A stretch of 64,000 bases of DNA from Mesobacillus subterraneus (GCF_003937825.1 NZ_RSFW01000013.1:248001-312000); one strand, 5' to 3'; positions 48,183 through 57,702 are shown, counted from the first letter of the stretch. Program-made: numbers and translations. Notes: generated by a model from the letters alone, not told the origin.

Positions 48183-49028
48183 ATGAAAGTACGCCAGGAT
48201 GCCTGGACAGAAGAAGATGATTTATTGCTAGCGGAAACCGTCCTTCGCCATGTACGGGAAGGCAGTACACAATTGAATGCATTTGAAGAGGTGGGCGACA
48301 AGCTCGACCGAACTTCCGCCGCCTGCGGATTCAGATGGAACGCTGTGGTGAGGCATAACTATGAAAAAGCTTTGCAGCTAGCGAAAAAACAGCGCAAGCA
48401 GAGACAGCGGATTCTCGGGAAAGATCAGGGCGGCAAAAAGAAACTGCTATACCAGCCACCGATGCCATCACTGGATGAAAGTTTGACAGCTTCACTGGAG
48501 GCTGAGCCAGTACAAACACAGGCAACCTTCGATTTGTCGATGCTTGAGCAGGATGACAAGGAAATTGATGCTGCCATGCTGGCCGAGGTTCAAAACTTAA
48601 TGAATGAATCGAAAGAGTCAGAGGATTACTCGGCAGAGACGGCTGCAGAACTGGCTGAACTGCCGGTACAGGCGCCTAAGCCGCAAGCAACACCGGTAAG
48701 GCATACCGTTCCGTCGACAGGCATGACAATGGGCCATGTGATTGCCTATTTGCAAAGCTTCAGTGGATCCTCGCTCCAGGTCGATATTTACAAGAGTGAG
48801 AATGAAAGATTGAAGCGTGAGATCAATAGTTTACGAAAACAGAATGAAGAGCTTCAGGAGAAAATCAATAAGCTAGAGAAAAACACGACAACAATGCAGG
48901 AAGATTACGAAACACTCATGAAAATCATGAACCGCGCCCGCAAGCTGGCCCTCTTCGAAGAAGAAGAACGCCCGGCGACAAAGTTTAAGATGGACCGCAA
49001 CGGCAATCTCGAAAAAGTAGCAGAATAG
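48183..49028 (+). CDS. rsfA: RsfA-family transcriptional regulator
   Basis: RsfA is a forespore regulator of SigF genes. The 281-residue protein has an N-terminal Myb/SANT-like DNA-binding domain ([20 protein letters not shown] to [17 protein letters not shown]), a low-complexity acidic middle and a C-terminal coiled coil ([20 protein letters not shown]). AAGGGAG is nine bases before the ATG at 48183; the TTG at 48174 abuts it. Several paralogs exist in Bacillaceae, so it may be an RsfA/YlbO-type relative and not the strict ortholog. Confidence 0.85.
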   Translation: MKVRQDAWTEEDDLLLAETVLRHVREGSTQLNAFEEVGDKLDRTSAACGFRWNAVVRHNYEKALQLAKKQRKQRQRILGKDQGGKKKLLYQPPMPSLDESLTASLEAEPVQTQATFDLSMLEQDDKEIDAAMLAEVQNLMNESKESEDYSAETAAELAELPVQAPKPQATPVRHTVPSTGMTMGHVIAYLQSFSGSSLQVDIYKSENERLKREINSLRKQNEELQEKINKLEKNTTTMQEDYETLMKIMNRARKLALFEEEERPATKFKMDRNGNLEKVAE

Positions 49029-49099
49029 ATTTTCTAATTGCTAAATAGATAGATGTTTGGATGGAGAAGGAGATTCAGCAGCAGCCCCTCTTTAAGAAA

Positions 49100-49133
49100 G
49101 GCCGGAAACGCATTGGTTTCCGGCTTTTTTTAT
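49100..49133 (+). terminator. Terminator after rsfA
   Basis: GCCGGAAAC pairs with GTTTCCGGC around GCATTG, followed by T7. Confidence 0.9.
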
Positions 49134-49142
49134 GGGCAGCGG

Positions 49143-49982
49143 TCAAAAATCAAGAAACTTCTCATTCCGCTCTATGACCCGATTATAGTAGTGTTCGAAC
49201 ATCTCAATTTCATTGCCGTTCAGATACCCCGAGGTCAGTTCGCTGCTGTTTGCATTCAGGAACTTCAGGAAGCGCAGCATCACATCCTGGATCGATAACT
49301 CGACCCCGAATAGCTCGGAAAGAGAGGCCATGACCTCTGGCTGGACATCAGGATAACTGAATTTCGTCGTTTCCCCTTTTTTAGCCCTCTCGTAAAATTC
49401 ACGAATCAACTGCGCGCGCTGACCGCCGCTTCCTGTGACGCAAAGATAGATTTGCACGGCGACCCCCTTTTTCAGGCGGCGCTGGGAGATGCCAGCGAAC
49501 TTTTTCCCGTCGATGCTTAAATCATAGCTTCCAGGACAATAGGAAGCAGAGATTTCCCTTGCTTCGATGTTTTTATTGAATTCAGCGAACATTTCTTTGA
49601 TCAGGAGCCACATCGCATCATACCCGCGGTTGATATCGATCCCTTTTTCCTTCTCAGGCAAAATAAGCGACAGATTCAGGACTCCTTCATCCAGCACGAC
49701 CGCCAGCCCGCCTGAATTGCGGACAATATATTGATAGCCCCGCTCCTCAAGAAGCTGAAGCCCATCCTCGAGATGCGGCAGCCTTGTATCCTGGATGCCA
49801 AGGACGACCGTGTCATGGTGCACCCATGCCCTCGCAGTTGCCGGCGACTGGCCTGAGCCGACCGATTCGCATAAAGTATCATCCGTTCCGAACGACTGCA
49901 AAGCATGAAAGTGCGCACCAAGCGCTGACTGGTCGATCAATCTCCATTTGTCCTGACGCAAAAGCTTTAGCGCCTCATCCAT
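49143..49982 (-). CDS. lipL: Octanoyl-[GcvH]:protein N-octanoyltransferase LipL
   Basis: LipL moves octanoyl groups from GcvH to the E2 subunits of 2-oxoacid dehydrogenases, completing lipoate synthesis in Bacillaceae. The 279-residue BPL/LplA-fold protein has [20 protein letters not shown], and the catalytic Cys149 lies in [19 protein letters not shown]. It corresponds to ywfL and keeps its place beside pta. Confidence 0.93.
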   Translation of the reverse strand: MDEALKLLRQDKWRLIDQSALGAHFHALQSFGTDDTLCESVGSGQSPATARAWVHHDTVVLGIQDTRLPHLEDGLQLLEERGYQYIVRNSGGLAVVLDEGVLNLSLILPEKEKGIDINRGYDAMWLLIKEMFAEFNKNIEAREISASYCPGSYDLSIDGKKFAGISQRRLKKGVAVQIYLCVTGSGGQRAQLIREFYERAKKGETTKFSYPDVQPEVMASLSELFGVELSIQDVMLRFLKFLNANSSELTSGYLNGNEIEMFEHYYNRVIERNEKFLDF

Positions 49983-50057
49983 CGTGATTTCCTCATTTCA
50001 TCTGTATCATTTCGTTGATATTATAGCATAATGCACAAGTATGAATTCACAACCAAC

Positions 50058-50088
50058 AAGAAAGCCGATCGAAAATTCCGACCGGCCT
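50058..50088 (-). terminator. Terminator after pta
   Basis: On the minus strand GCCGGTCG pairs with CGATCGGC around GAATTTT, followed by TTTCTTG. Confidence 0.72.
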
Positions 50089-50105
50089 CATTTTAAGATC
50101 TTATC

Positions 50106-51083
50106 TTATTTTGTTAGCGCCTGGGCAGCCGTAATCAGTGCAAGCTTATACACGTCTTCCTCGCTGCAGCCGCGGGATAGGTCGTTTACCGGACGGTTTA
50201 GGCCCTGCAAAATCGGTCCGACCGCTTCAAATCCGCCTAAACGCTGGGCGATTTTATAGCCGATATTCCCCGCTTCAAGGCTTGGGAATACGAAAACATT
50301 CGCATCACCCTGCAGCGGGGAGTCTGGAGCTTTTTTAGCGGCAACAGATGGAACAAAAGCTGCGTCGAACTGGAACTCGCCATCCACAATCAATAATGGG
50401 TCACGAAGCTTGGCTTCCTCCACCGCTTTTGAAACTCTTTCCGTCTCAGGAGATACAGCAGAACCCTTAGTTGAAAAGCTCAGCATCGCCACACGCGGTT
50501 CAACGTCGAACATTCTGGCTGTCTTTGCGCTTTCAATTGCAATTTCAGCTAGGTCCTGGCTGTCAGGCGCAATGTTGATCGCGCAATCAGCGAATACATA
50601 CTTCTCGTCTTCACGAACCATGATGAAGACACCAGACGTCTTGCGCACGCCTTCCTTCGTCTTGATGATCTGCAATGCCGGTCTAACTGTATCGGCTGTA
50701 GAGTGCGCCGCGCCGCTGACAAGACCGTCTGCCTTGTTTGCATACACAAGCATCGTGCCGAAGTAGTTTTCATCCAGCAGGATTTTGCGAGCCTGCTCTT
50801 CCGTCGCTTTGCCTTTGCGTCTTTCAACAAAAGCCGCAACCAGCTCGTCCATCATTGCGAAGTTTACCGGGTCATAGATCTCTACCGAATCAAGCGATAC
50901 GTCCATGTCGTTCGCCTTTGCCTGGATCTGTTCGATATTCCCCACTAAAATCGGTGTCAGGACACCGTCTGCAGCCAGTCTTCCAGCCGCCGCTAAAATC
51001 CGCTCGTCGAGGCCTTCGGGAAACACGATCCGTAAATTTTGTCCGCTTAACTTGACTTTTAAGCCTTCAAATAAATCACTCAT
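50106..51083 (-). CDS. pta: Phosphate acetyltransferase
   Basis: Pta converts acetyl-CoA and phosphate to acetyl phosphate, the overflow route to acetate. The 325-residue single-domain form lacks the N-terminal DRTGG extension, as in Bacillus. Typical segments are IVFPEGLDERIL, ADGLVSGAAHSTADTVRPALQ (split here by design) and NVFVFPSLEAGNIGYKIAQR. It is divergent from hemQ. Confidence 0.96.
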   Translation of the reverse strand: MSDLFEGLKVKLSGQNLRIVFPEGLDERILAAAGRLAADGVLTPILVGNIEQIQAKANDMDVSLDSVEIYDPVNFAMMDELVAAFVERRKGKATEEQARKILLDENYFGTMLVYANKADGLVSGAAHSTADTVRPALQIIKTKEGVRKTSGVFIMVREDEKYVFADCAINIAPDSQDLAEIAIESAKTARMFDVEPRVAMLSFSTKGSAVSPETERVSKAVEEAKLRDPLLIVDGEFQFDAAFVPSVAAKKAPDSPLQGDANVFVFPSLEAGNIGYKIAQRLGGFEAVGPILQGLNRPVNDLSRGCSEEDVYKLALITAAQALTK

Positions 51084-51336
51084 GCTGACTCCTCCTTTTA
51101 TCTATACTTCTAGGATACTTTACCAACCATAAAATTCAAGAATGTTACCGTTTACACCTCTGAAGTCTTTTAATTGTAAATTTTCAAGCATTGATGCCTG
51201 CCTCTTTTACTATTTGCAATCTTTAACAAAATATCCTTTTTCCCTGAAGTATAAACAATCAAGGTTTTATAAACATGACGGATGGAGAAACTATGATATG
51301 ATAATGGTATATTCATGATTTTTAGGAGTGATATAA

Positions 51337-52080
51337 ATGAGTGAAGCAGCACAGACTTTGGATGGCTGGTATTGCCTGCATGATTTCCGCACGGTCGATT
51401 GGACAACGTGGAAGATGCTTCCGATCGAAGAGCGCCAGGAAGCAATCAATGAATTCCTTGGCCTTGTAGAAAAATGGAACGCAGTACAGAACGATAAGAA
51501 CGGCAGCCATGCCCTCTATACAGTCGTTGGGCAAAAAGCAGATTTCATGATGATGATCCTGCGCCCGACAATGGAAGAACTGAATGAAATCGAAACGGAA
51601 TTCAACAAGTCCAAGCTGGCCGAATTCACGGTTCCTGCTCATTCTTATGTTTCAGTAGTCGAGCTGAGCAACTACCTGCCAGCTGGCGAAGATCCATACC
51701 AGAACCCGCAAATCCTTGCGCGCCTATACCCTGAACTTCCAAAGGCGAAGCACGTCTGCTTCTATCCAATGGACAAGCGCCGCCAGGGCGAAGACAACTG
51801 GTACATGCTTCCTATGGAAGACCGCCGCAACATGATGCGCAGCCACGGCATGATCGGCCGTCAGTATGCTGGCAAGGTCAAGCAAATCATCACAGGCTCT
51901 GTGGGCTTCGATGATTACGAGTGGGGCGTAACCCTCTTCTCCGACGATGTTCTTCAATTCAAGAAGCTTGTTTATGAAATGCGTTTTGACGAAGTGAGCG
52001 CACGCTACGGCGAGTTCGGTGCATTCTTCGTTGGGAATCTCCTTGAAGAAGACCGCGTTGCCAAATTCCTTGAAGTGTAA
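51337..52080 (+). CDS. hemQ: Coproheme decarboxylase HemQ (ChdC)
   Basis: HemQ performs the last step of the coproporphyrin-dependent haem pathway, decarboxylating coproheme. The 247-residue chlorite dismutase-fold protein has the catalytic Tyr in [18 protein letters not shown] and the proximal His in [15 protein letters not shown]. It corresponds to ywfI and follows pta divergently. A TATGAT box lies upstream. It ends at a strong terminator. Confidence 0.95.
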   Translation: MSEAAQTLDGWYCLHDFRTVDWTTWKMLPIEERQEAINEFLGLVEKWNAVQNDKNGSHALYTVVGQKADFMMMILRPTMEELNEIETEFNKSKLAEFTVPAHSYVSVVELSNYLPAGEDPYQNPQILARLYPELPKAKHVCFYPMDKRRQGEDNWYMLPMEDRRNMMRSHGMIGRQYAGKVKQIITGSVGFDDYEWGVTLFSDDVLQFKKLVYEMRFDEVSARYGEFGAFFVGNLLEEDRVAKFLEV

Positions 52081-52089
52081 TTCGAACAC

Positions 52090-52123
52090 GAGCCTCAGGC
52101 AAATTGCCTGGGGCTTTTTTATA
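52090..52123 (+). terminator. Terminator after hemQ
   Basis: AGCCTCAGGCAA pairs with TTGCCTGGGGCT, followed by T6. Confidence 0.88.
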
Positions 52124-52277
52124 TTCTTCCATTCTGGTAAAACTTCTTATCCACTACTTCGAAAAACCCCTTTCTCTTTTCTGTCATAAAATCAAGCTTC
52201 CCTCATATGAATGAAATAGTGAGGATTCAATTTACTTGTACCCCATCCTGTAAAAGGTCATTTCACCGTTTACTTAG

Positions 52278-52397
52278 AAAAGCGCAAGCGCATTGGTCAG
52301 CCCCGACAAGCGCTGGAGGGCCGACCAGTGAAGTCGTTCTTTGACTTCATTGGGCGGACCGAAGCGACTCGAGGGGCTAGGCGCTGGAGCTGGACAT
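52278..52397 (+). repeat. Dispersed repeat family B, copy B4
   Basis: A clean copy of about 120 bp: AAAGCGCAAGCGC ... GAAGTCGTTCTTTGACTTC hairpin ... CTAGGCGCTGGAGCTGGACA. It lies between hemQ and gerQ, in a gap (52081-52477) that otherwise holds only the hemQ terminator. Confidence 0.9.
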
Positions 52398-52477
52398 TTC
52401 TCGAATTATTTGCACTCTCTAATCTTTTAAAAGGTGATCTGAAGGCAAGGAAAAAAAACTTTTAAGGAGGCTACACA

Positions 52478-52996
52478 ATGACTCAATACAATAATAATCC
52501 CTATTATAACTACCGAACCTACCCGCAAATGTACCAGCCTTACACTGGTACAGAAGATCAAGCTGCAACACAGGCGCAAATGGGACAGATGGGACAGATG
52601 GGACAAATGGGACAAATGGGGCAAATGGGAGGCTTCCCGCAGGCGACAACCTTCCCAGCCCAAGCTGGAGGCGTAATGCCAAGTGCAGCAGGTCCTCAAG
52701 TAGCAGGCATGCTTCCGGCTGAGCAGTCGTATATCGAGAATATCCTGCGCCTGAACAAAGGAAAGCTGGCCACGATTTATATGACCTTCGAGAATAACCG
52801 CGAATGGAATGCTAAAATTTTCAAAGGCATCATCGAGGCAGCTGGCAGAGACCACATTATCATCAGTGACCCTCAAACAGGCATGAGATTCCTGTTGCCA
52901 ATGATTTACCTTGATTACATTACATTCGATGAAGAAATCGAATACGACTATCCATTCGGCGGCGGAACCGGAATGACGACTTATCCGCCTAGATAA
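52478..52996 (+). CDS. gerQ: Spore coat protein GerQ
   Basis: GerQ sits in the inner coat, anchors the cortex hydrolase CwlJ and is cross-linked by transglutaminase Tgl. The 172-residue protein has a Tyr/Gln/Met-rich N-terminal half and a conserved C-terminal domain (EQSYIENILRLNKGKLATIY to DEEIEYDYPFGG). The N-terminal half has no Lys before about residue 95, unlike B. subtilis, where Lys near the N-terminus are the cross-link sites. It does carry an expanded QMG repeat. AAGGAGG precedes the ATG. Confidence 0.93.
   Translation: MTQYNNNPYYNYRTYPQMYQPYTGTEDQAATQAQMGQMGQMGQMGQMGQMGGFPQATTFPAQAGGVMPSAAGPQVAGMLPAEQSYIENILRLNKGKLATIYMTFENNREWNAKIFKGIIEAAGRDHIIISDPQTGMRFLLPMIYLDYITFDEEIEYDYPFGGGTGMTTYPPR
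52579..52630 (+). repeat. 9-bp microsatellite within gerQ
   Basis: ATGGGACAG/A units repeat five to six times, coding for Met-Gly-Gln. The tract is in frame and prone to copy-number change by slippage. Confidence 0.85.
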
Positions 52997-53012
52997 CCAT
53001 GATTTAAACCAT

Positions 53013-53040
53013 TAAAAGCGGCTTCGGCCGTTTTTTTGTT
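53013..53040 (+). terminator. Terminator after gerQ
   Basis: AAGCGGC-TTCG-GCCGTTT forms a stable tetraloop hairpin followed by T7. Confidence 0.85.
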
Positions 53041-53140
53041 TGTTCAGGGGTTTTCTGAATATACTTAAGATTATTTGTATTCAAACTACCATTTTGCTAA
53101 ACTAGTTTTGAACATTAAACGGTTAAAGGGGAGATAGTGG

Positions 53141-54121
53141 ATGAACGTAAAGAAGTTTGGAGCTTTTGCTGTAAGCGCTTTAATGACAGGCATACTTCTA
53201 GCCGGCTGTGGCAGCGATGAAAAAACTGCAGGCAACGGAGACAGCAAGGACGGCCTGGAAACAAAGATTGTGACCATTGCAACAGGCGGATCTTCAGGTC
53301 CGTATAACATTATTGGTACCGCCTTGGCAAACGAATACTCTGAAATTTACGGTGTGAATTCTAAATCACAATCAACTGGAGCCTCTGTAGAGAATATCAA
53401 CTTGATTAAAGAAGGCAAAGTCGATATGGCATTTGTCATGAGCGATGTGTTAACGGAAGCTGTTGAAGGAACGGGAAATTTCAAAGAGCCGGTTAAAGAA
53501 GTCCAGCAAATGGCAACTCTTTACCCTAACTATGTACAAATCGTTACGACTGAGAAATCCGGTATTGAAACGATTGAAGACCTTGTTGGAAAACGGGTTG
53601 CGGTCGGTGACCAAAACTCAGGTGTTGAAGTAAATGCCAGGAACCTGCTTAAAGGGCACGGCATTACTTATGATGACATCAAGGTTGACTACCTTGGCTA
53701 TGCTGAAGCGGCTGACGGCTTGAAATCGGGATCAATTGATGCAGCCTTCTTAACCAGCGGCCTTCCAAATGCATCTGTTCTGGAACTATCCAAAACATTG
53801 GAAATCAAATTAGTATCTGTAAACCCGGACAAGATCAAGGAAATTGCAAAAGACCAGCCATATTTCGTGGCTATGGATATACCAGCTGATACGTATGGAA
53901 ATAAGGAGGCCGTTCCGACTGCGGCAATCATGAATGCTCTCGTTGTCAGAAGTGACTTAAGTGAAGATGATGTCTACAAGTTGACCAAGACCTTCTTTGA
54001 CAGTCTGGATAAGCTCGGCAATGCCCACCAGGCAGCAACTGAAGTGTCACTTGATGCTGCCAAGGAAGGTATGGTAGCGCCGGTCCACCCGGGAGCACAG
54101 AAATTCTACGATGAAAAATAA
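53141..54121 (+). CDS. TAXI-family TRAP transporter substrate-binding lipoprotein
   Basis: The 326-residue extracytoplasmic solute receptor has a lipoprotein signal with lipobox LAGC (Cys23 region). The mature part starts KIVTIATGGSSGPYNIIGTA, the TAXI signature, with a domain pair typical of periplasmic binding proteins. TAXI receptors bind dicarboxylates such as glutamate or alpha-ketoglutarate, but the ligand here is unknown. AAGGGGAG precedes the ATG. A TTGTAT-N17-TAAACT promoter candidate lies upstream. It heads a three-gene operon with overlapping genes. Confidence 0.92.
   Translation: MNVKKFGAFAVSALMTGILLAGCGSDEKTAGNGDSKDGLETKIVTIATGGSSGPYNIIGTALANEYSEIYGVNSKSQSTGASVENINLIKEGKVDMAFVMSDVLTEAVEGTGNFKEPVKEVQQMATLYPNYVQIVTTEKSGIETIEDLVGKRVAVGDQNSGVEVNARNLLKGHGITYDDIKVDYLGYAEAADGLKSGSIDAAFLTSGLPNASVLELSKTLEIKLVSVNPDKIKEIAKDQPYFVAMDIPADTYGNKEAVPTAAIMNALVVRSDLSEDDVYKLTKTFFDSLDKLGNAHQAATEVSLDAAKEGMVAPVHPGAQKFYDEK
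53170..53183 (+). promoter_or_regulatory. cre-like CcpA site inside the TAXI receptor gene
   Basis: TGTAAGCGCTTTAA fits TGWAARCGYTWNCW at 13 of 14 positions and is nearly identical to the site at 29489. It lies about 30 bases past the start codon, a place where CcpA can act as a roadblock. Confidence 0.45.
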
Positions 54122-54581
54122 ATGGTTCAAGGTTATGGGGGGCACTATTTTCACAGTGCTCCTTATTGCTCTATTGATCAAGATTCCTGTTATTGAAGTT
54201 TCATATAATGACAGCCGTTTTTTCCTGAAAGGCGACCAATTTGAAATTGGGTGGATTCATTCAGTTGAAAAGGAACCCTGGTATGAAACATATGCGTTAA
54301 AAAATGATCAGCTTTATTTAGTAGAGACACGTTTCAAAACATTTGGTGCCGGCACGCCTTCGTCAGGTAAGGTCCTCCCTTCCACCGATGGTTTCGTGCA
54401 TATGGAGCTGGATCAGCGAATGGATGAAATTAATTTCATTGTTTCTAAAAACGTGCAAACTACCCTTTATACTGGAAACAATATCATTCCCTTATACGAA
54501 ATCGCACCGGATCATGCTGCGTTTGTGATTAAAAATAAGGAAATTCCTTTATGGCAGATTATTAGAGGTGATTACAAATGA
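54111..54581 (+). CDS. DUF1850 family protein
   Basis: A 156-residue protein with one N-terminal membrane anchor (VMGGTIFTVLLIALLIKIPV) and an external beta-rich domain with IGWIHSVEKEPWYETY, the DUF1850 hallmark. It overlaps the receptor gene by 11 bases and the permease by four. This family is regularly found with TAXI-TRAP transporters, so it is probably an accessory subunit; its role is unknown. Confidence 0.88.
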   Translation: MKNKWFKVMGGTIFTVLLIALLIKIPVIEVSYNDSRFFLKGDQFEIGWIHSVEKEPWYETYALKNDQLYLVETRFKTFGAGTPSSGKVLPSTDGFVHMELDQRMDEINFIVSKNVQTTLYTGNNIIPLYEIAPDHAAFVIKNKEIPLWQIIRGDYK

Positions 54582-56602
54582 ACGATGACGGAATAAAACG
54601 AAATCTAGTGTCAGACACAGAAATTTTTAATGAGGATAAGCAGGCTGAAATTCTTGAAAAATTCGATTCCGAGTCTAAGGTCCGTAAATTCGCCAGTAAG
54701 AAAATGATCGTTGTCGTTTCTGCAATTGCCATCCTCTATTCTCTATTCCATTTATATATTACCTTCAACCCCATGCCCGCCCTTCAACAAAGGGCACTGC
54801 ATGTTGCAGTTGGATTGGCAATTATATTTTTGCTCTATCCAGTCACCTCCAAGCAGGACCGCAGCAAAATAGTCTGGTATGACTGGATTCTATTTATTCT
54901 TGCGCTTGCCACAGCAGGATATCTAATTACAGAATACACGGCGATCGTTACCTCTCGAGGCGGAATCCCGAATACAGCAGATATCGCCATGGCCATCGTG
55001 ACGGTCATCCTTGTCCTCGAGGCTGCCCGCAGGGTGACAGGATGGATCTTACCTGTACTTGCCCTGGTGTTTTTAACCTATCCTTTCATAAGCCATATGG
55101 ACTTCATGCCGATCAAAATGATGACCCGCCCCTATGATCTGGGTGATATTTTCGGGCAATTATATTTAAAAACTGAGGGGCTTTATTCCACAGCGATTGG
55201 TGCATCTGTCAACTTTATTTTCCTGTTCATTTTGTTTGGGGCTTTTTTGGCAAAATCGGGCATGGGGCAGTTTTTTAATGATATTGCCCTGGCACTGGCC
55301 GGGCACAAGCAAGGAGGGCCCGCAAAAGTGGCGGTCATCTCCAGCGGCTTCATGGGAAGCATTAACGGAGCTGCCGTCGCAAACGTCGTGGGCACCGGTG
55401 CGTTTACCATCCCTTTAATGAAAAAAATTGGCTATTCCAAGAACTTTTCAGGTGCAGTTGAAGCGAGTGCATCCATCGGCGGGCAGATTCTCCCTCCTAT
55501 CATGGGTGCGAGTGCTTTCATCATGGCCGAGACTACTGGGGTCTCTTACGGAACCATCGCTATGGCAGCGTTAATCCCTGCCGTTCTCTACTTCCTGGCT
55601 GTCATCATGCAGGTCCATTTCCGTGCCGGAAGGGAAAATTTAAAAGGCATTCCTAAATCAGACCTGCCTCGTGTGAAGGAAATCATGAAAGAACGCGGAC
55701 ACTTGCTGCTCCCGATCGTGTTCCTGATCTTTTTGTTATATCAGAACATTCCTATTGGCCACGCGGCATTTTATACGATTGTCTCTACAGTGGTCGTCGC
55801 TGCAATCCGAAAAAACACACGAATGTCAGTGAAGGATATTTTAGCGGCCTTGGATAATGGAGCAAGACAATCTTTATCCGTTATGGTCGCCTGTGCAGTC
55901 GTAGGTATTATTATCGGGGTTGTCAGTTTAACAAGCTTCGGCAATGTGATGACTTCTTCAATTGCCAGCTTAGGGGCTGGATCGCTGTTCTTGACCTTGT
56001 TCTTTACCATGATTGCATCCATGGTGCTTGGAATGGGTCTCCCTTCCATCCCCGCATACATTATCACTGCCACAATGGCTGCACCTGCACTTGCTGAGTT
56101 TGATATTCCTATTTTAATTGCGCATATGTTTGTATTTTACTTTGGCATCTTTGCAAACATCACTCCTCCAGTAGCACTGGCTGCCTTTGCAGGTGCAGGC
56201 ATTTCAGGAGGCGATCCGATGCGCACAGGTTTCACTGCACTCAAGCTTGCTGCAGCAGGTTTCCTGATTCCTTATTTATTCGTCTACAATCCGGCGATGC
56301 TGATGATCGATACAACCAATGCAGCAGTGAACGCCAAGGATTTCCCTATGGCGCCTTGGACTGAAATCGTCTTGATTACTGCTTCTGCGATCATTGGAAT
56401 CATCGCCTTAAGCGCTGCCATCGAAGGGTATTTTAAAACTCAAATCAATCCGTTTTTCAGATTGATTCTGGGGGCTGGCGCCTTGATGATGATCATTCCA
56501 GAAACCTATACAGATCTAGCAGGAATCGTTATTGTTGCAGTTATCCTTGGGATGAACTATTTTTACAGCAGAAAAGAACAAAACATAAATATCGGTGTCT
56601 AA
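54578..56602 (+). CDS. TRAP transporter fused permease (4TM/12TM, DctQM)
   Basis: A 674-residue membrane protein joining the small DctQ-like and large DctM-like permease parts, with about 16-18 helices. The cytoplasmic N-terminus (NDDGIKRNLVSDTEIFNEDK) is followed by helices from residue 45 on. DctM signatures include GSINGAAVANVVGTGAFT, GGQILPPIMGASAFIMAE and GLPSIPAYIITATMAAPALA. With the TAXI receptor it would import a substrate using a sodium or proton gradient. Confidence 0.93.
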   Translation: MNDDGIKRNLVSDTEIFNEDKQAEILEKFDSESKVRKFASKKMIVVVSAIAILYSLFHLYITFNPMPALQQRALHVAVGLAIIFLLYPVTSKQDRSKIVWYDWILFILALATAGYLITEYTAIVTSRGGIPNTADIAMAIVTVILVLEAARRVTGWILPVLALVFLTYPFISHMDFMPIKMMTRPYDLGDIFGQLYLKTEGLYSTAIGASVNFIFLFILFGAFLAKSGMGQFFNDIALALAGHKQGGPAKVAVISSGFMGSINGAAVANVVGTGAFTIPLMKKIGYSKNFSGAVEASASIGGQILPPIMGASAFIMAETTGVSYGTIAMAALIPAVLYFLAVIMQVHFRAGRENLKGIPKSDLPRVKEIMKERGHLLLPIVFLIFLLYQNIPIGHAAFYTIVSTVVVAAIRKNTRMSVKDILAALDNGARQSLSVMVACAVVGIIIGVVSLTSFGNVMTSSIASLGAGSLFLTLFFTMIASMVLGMGLPSIPAYIITATMAAPALAEFDIPILIAHMFVFYFGIFANITPPVALAAFAGAGISGGDPMRTGFTALKLAAAGFLIPYLFVYNPAMLMIDTTNAAVNAKDFPMAPWTEIVLITASAIIGIIALSAAIEGYFKTQINPFFRLILGAGALMMIIPETYTDLAGIVIVAVILGMNYFYSRKEQNINIGV

Positions 56603-56607
56603 GTTAC

Positions 56608-56643
56608 AAAAGGAGCATGCCAATCCGGCATGCTCCTTTTTTG
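56608..56643. terminator. Bidirectional terminator between the TRAP operon and ywdK
   Basis: AAAGGAGCATGCC pairs with GGCATGCTCCTTT around AATCC, with T6 on the plus side and A-rich sequence on the other. Confidence 0.9.
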
Positions 56644-56646
56644 TCT

Positions 56647-57027
56647 CTATAAATACTTTACCGCAGCAATCATCAACAGTACCCAAGCTGCAAGGAAGGC
56701 TAGCCCGCCAAGCGGAGTGATGGCACCCAGAATACTGATTTTAGTCACACTCAAAATGTAAAGGCTGCCGGAAAATAGGATAATTCCGATCAGCATCAGC
56801 CAGCCAGACCAATTTAACAGTGCGCTTGCTGGCAGCTTGCCGGCGAGGATGCCAATGATCAATAACCCGGTGGCATGGAACATCTGGTACGTTACCCCTG
56901 TCTTCCATGTTTCTAAATACTTTGGCTCGACTTTCCCTTCCAATCCATGCGCTCCGAATGCTCCAAGCGCAACAGAAAGGAAAGCATTGATTGCCCCGAT
57001 TAAAATAAATAATTTCATCCCTTTCAC
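56647..57027 (-). CDS. ywdK: DUF423 membrane protein YwdK
   Basis: A 126-residue protein with four predicted helices, starting LFILIGAINAFLSVALGAFGAHGLEGK, the DUF423 signature. The function is unknown. It lies 15 bases downstream of ywdI and corresponds to B. subtilis ywdK. Confidence 0.9.
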   Translation of the reverse strand: MKGMKLFILIGAINAFLSVALGAFGAHGLEGKVEPKYLETWKTGVTYQMFHATGLLIIGILAGKLPASALLNWSGWLMLIGIILFSGSLYILSVTKISILGAITPLGGLAFLAAWVLLMIAAVKYL

Positions 57028-57042
57028 CTCTTTTAAACATTA

Positions 57043-57363
57043 TTAAAAATCAAATAGTGAATCTCCATTTGCGTTATCTTCCATTTCGAGCTTTTTCGGC
57101 TGCGGCATCGTCGGCTGGGCAACCGGCATATGCTGCTGCGTGAAGCCTGACTGTGCAGGAACAAATTGCGGTGTTGCCTGTGGATCTGCAGCATTGTAAC
57201 TTACTTTTGCCTCCGTAGTCCGGGTGGGTTCATCCAGCACAAGCTCACACAAAGTTTTAATCGAATGGATCCTTTCCCGCTGAGCAGTCTCTGTTTCCGC
57301 TGTCCTGGCTCTCCTGATTTCATCTTCCATCTTTGCTAACAATTTTTGCAATGAAATATTCAT
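57043..57363 (-). CDS. ywdI: YwdI family protein (DUF5327)
   Basis: A 106-residue protein with an N-terminal helix pair (MNISLQKLLAKMEDEIRRAR) and a Pro/Gln-rich C-terminus ending in DSLFDF. The function is unknown. The ATG at 57363 has GGAGGTG directly upstream at good spacing; the in-frame ATG at 57429 lacks support. It is the first gene of the ywdI-ywdK pair and lies just downstream of the parS-like site. Confidence 0.82.
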   Translation of the reverse strand: MNISLQKLLAKMEDEIRRARTAETETAQRERIHSIKTLCELVLDEPTRTTEAKVSYNAADPQATPQFVPAQSGFTQQHMPVAQPTMPQPKKLEMEDNANGDSLFDF

Positions 57364-57476
57364 CCACTCACCTCCATCGGTGCTTTTCTTATGTAAATCA
57401 AAGAATAATTCCATGTTGTCCCGTTCCATTCTACAACATTCCCCTTAACTTTTCGACTTTAGGGAAAAATGCTGTA

Positions 57477-57492
57477 AGTTCCACGTGGAACA
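57477..57492. promoter_or_regulatory. parS: parS-like centromere site for Spo0J/ParB
   Basis: AGTTCCACGTGGAACA contains the perfect 14-bp palindrome GTTCCACGTGGAAC and matches TGTTNCACGTGNAACA at all defined positions but the first. It is intergenic, between ung and ywdI. B. subtilis has several parS sites on this side of the origin. Confidence 0.8.
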
Positions 57493-57619
57493 TGTCGATT
57501 TAATTAAATCCAACTAAAAAAAAATCTGGCTGGCAGAGTTTTTTTCTTGTAGAAAAGTTGGTTTTGGTGAAATGTTGATGTCTATCAACTCTAATTGGTT
57601 TCCTCAAAAGCATTCTTTC

Positions 57620-57655
57620 CTTACTTAGCATATTCACAATCATACGCTAAGTAAG
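57620..57655. repeat. 10-bp perfect inverted repeat between ywdI and ung
   Basis: CTTACTTAGC and GCTAAGTAAG pair around 16 bases, with a partial inner extension. No T run follows. It could be an operator or a weak RNA stem. Confidence 0.6.
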
Positions 57656-57702
57656 TCTATTTCGTTTAGACATTGATTATCACGATAATTAAAGTTTGAA
57701 AG

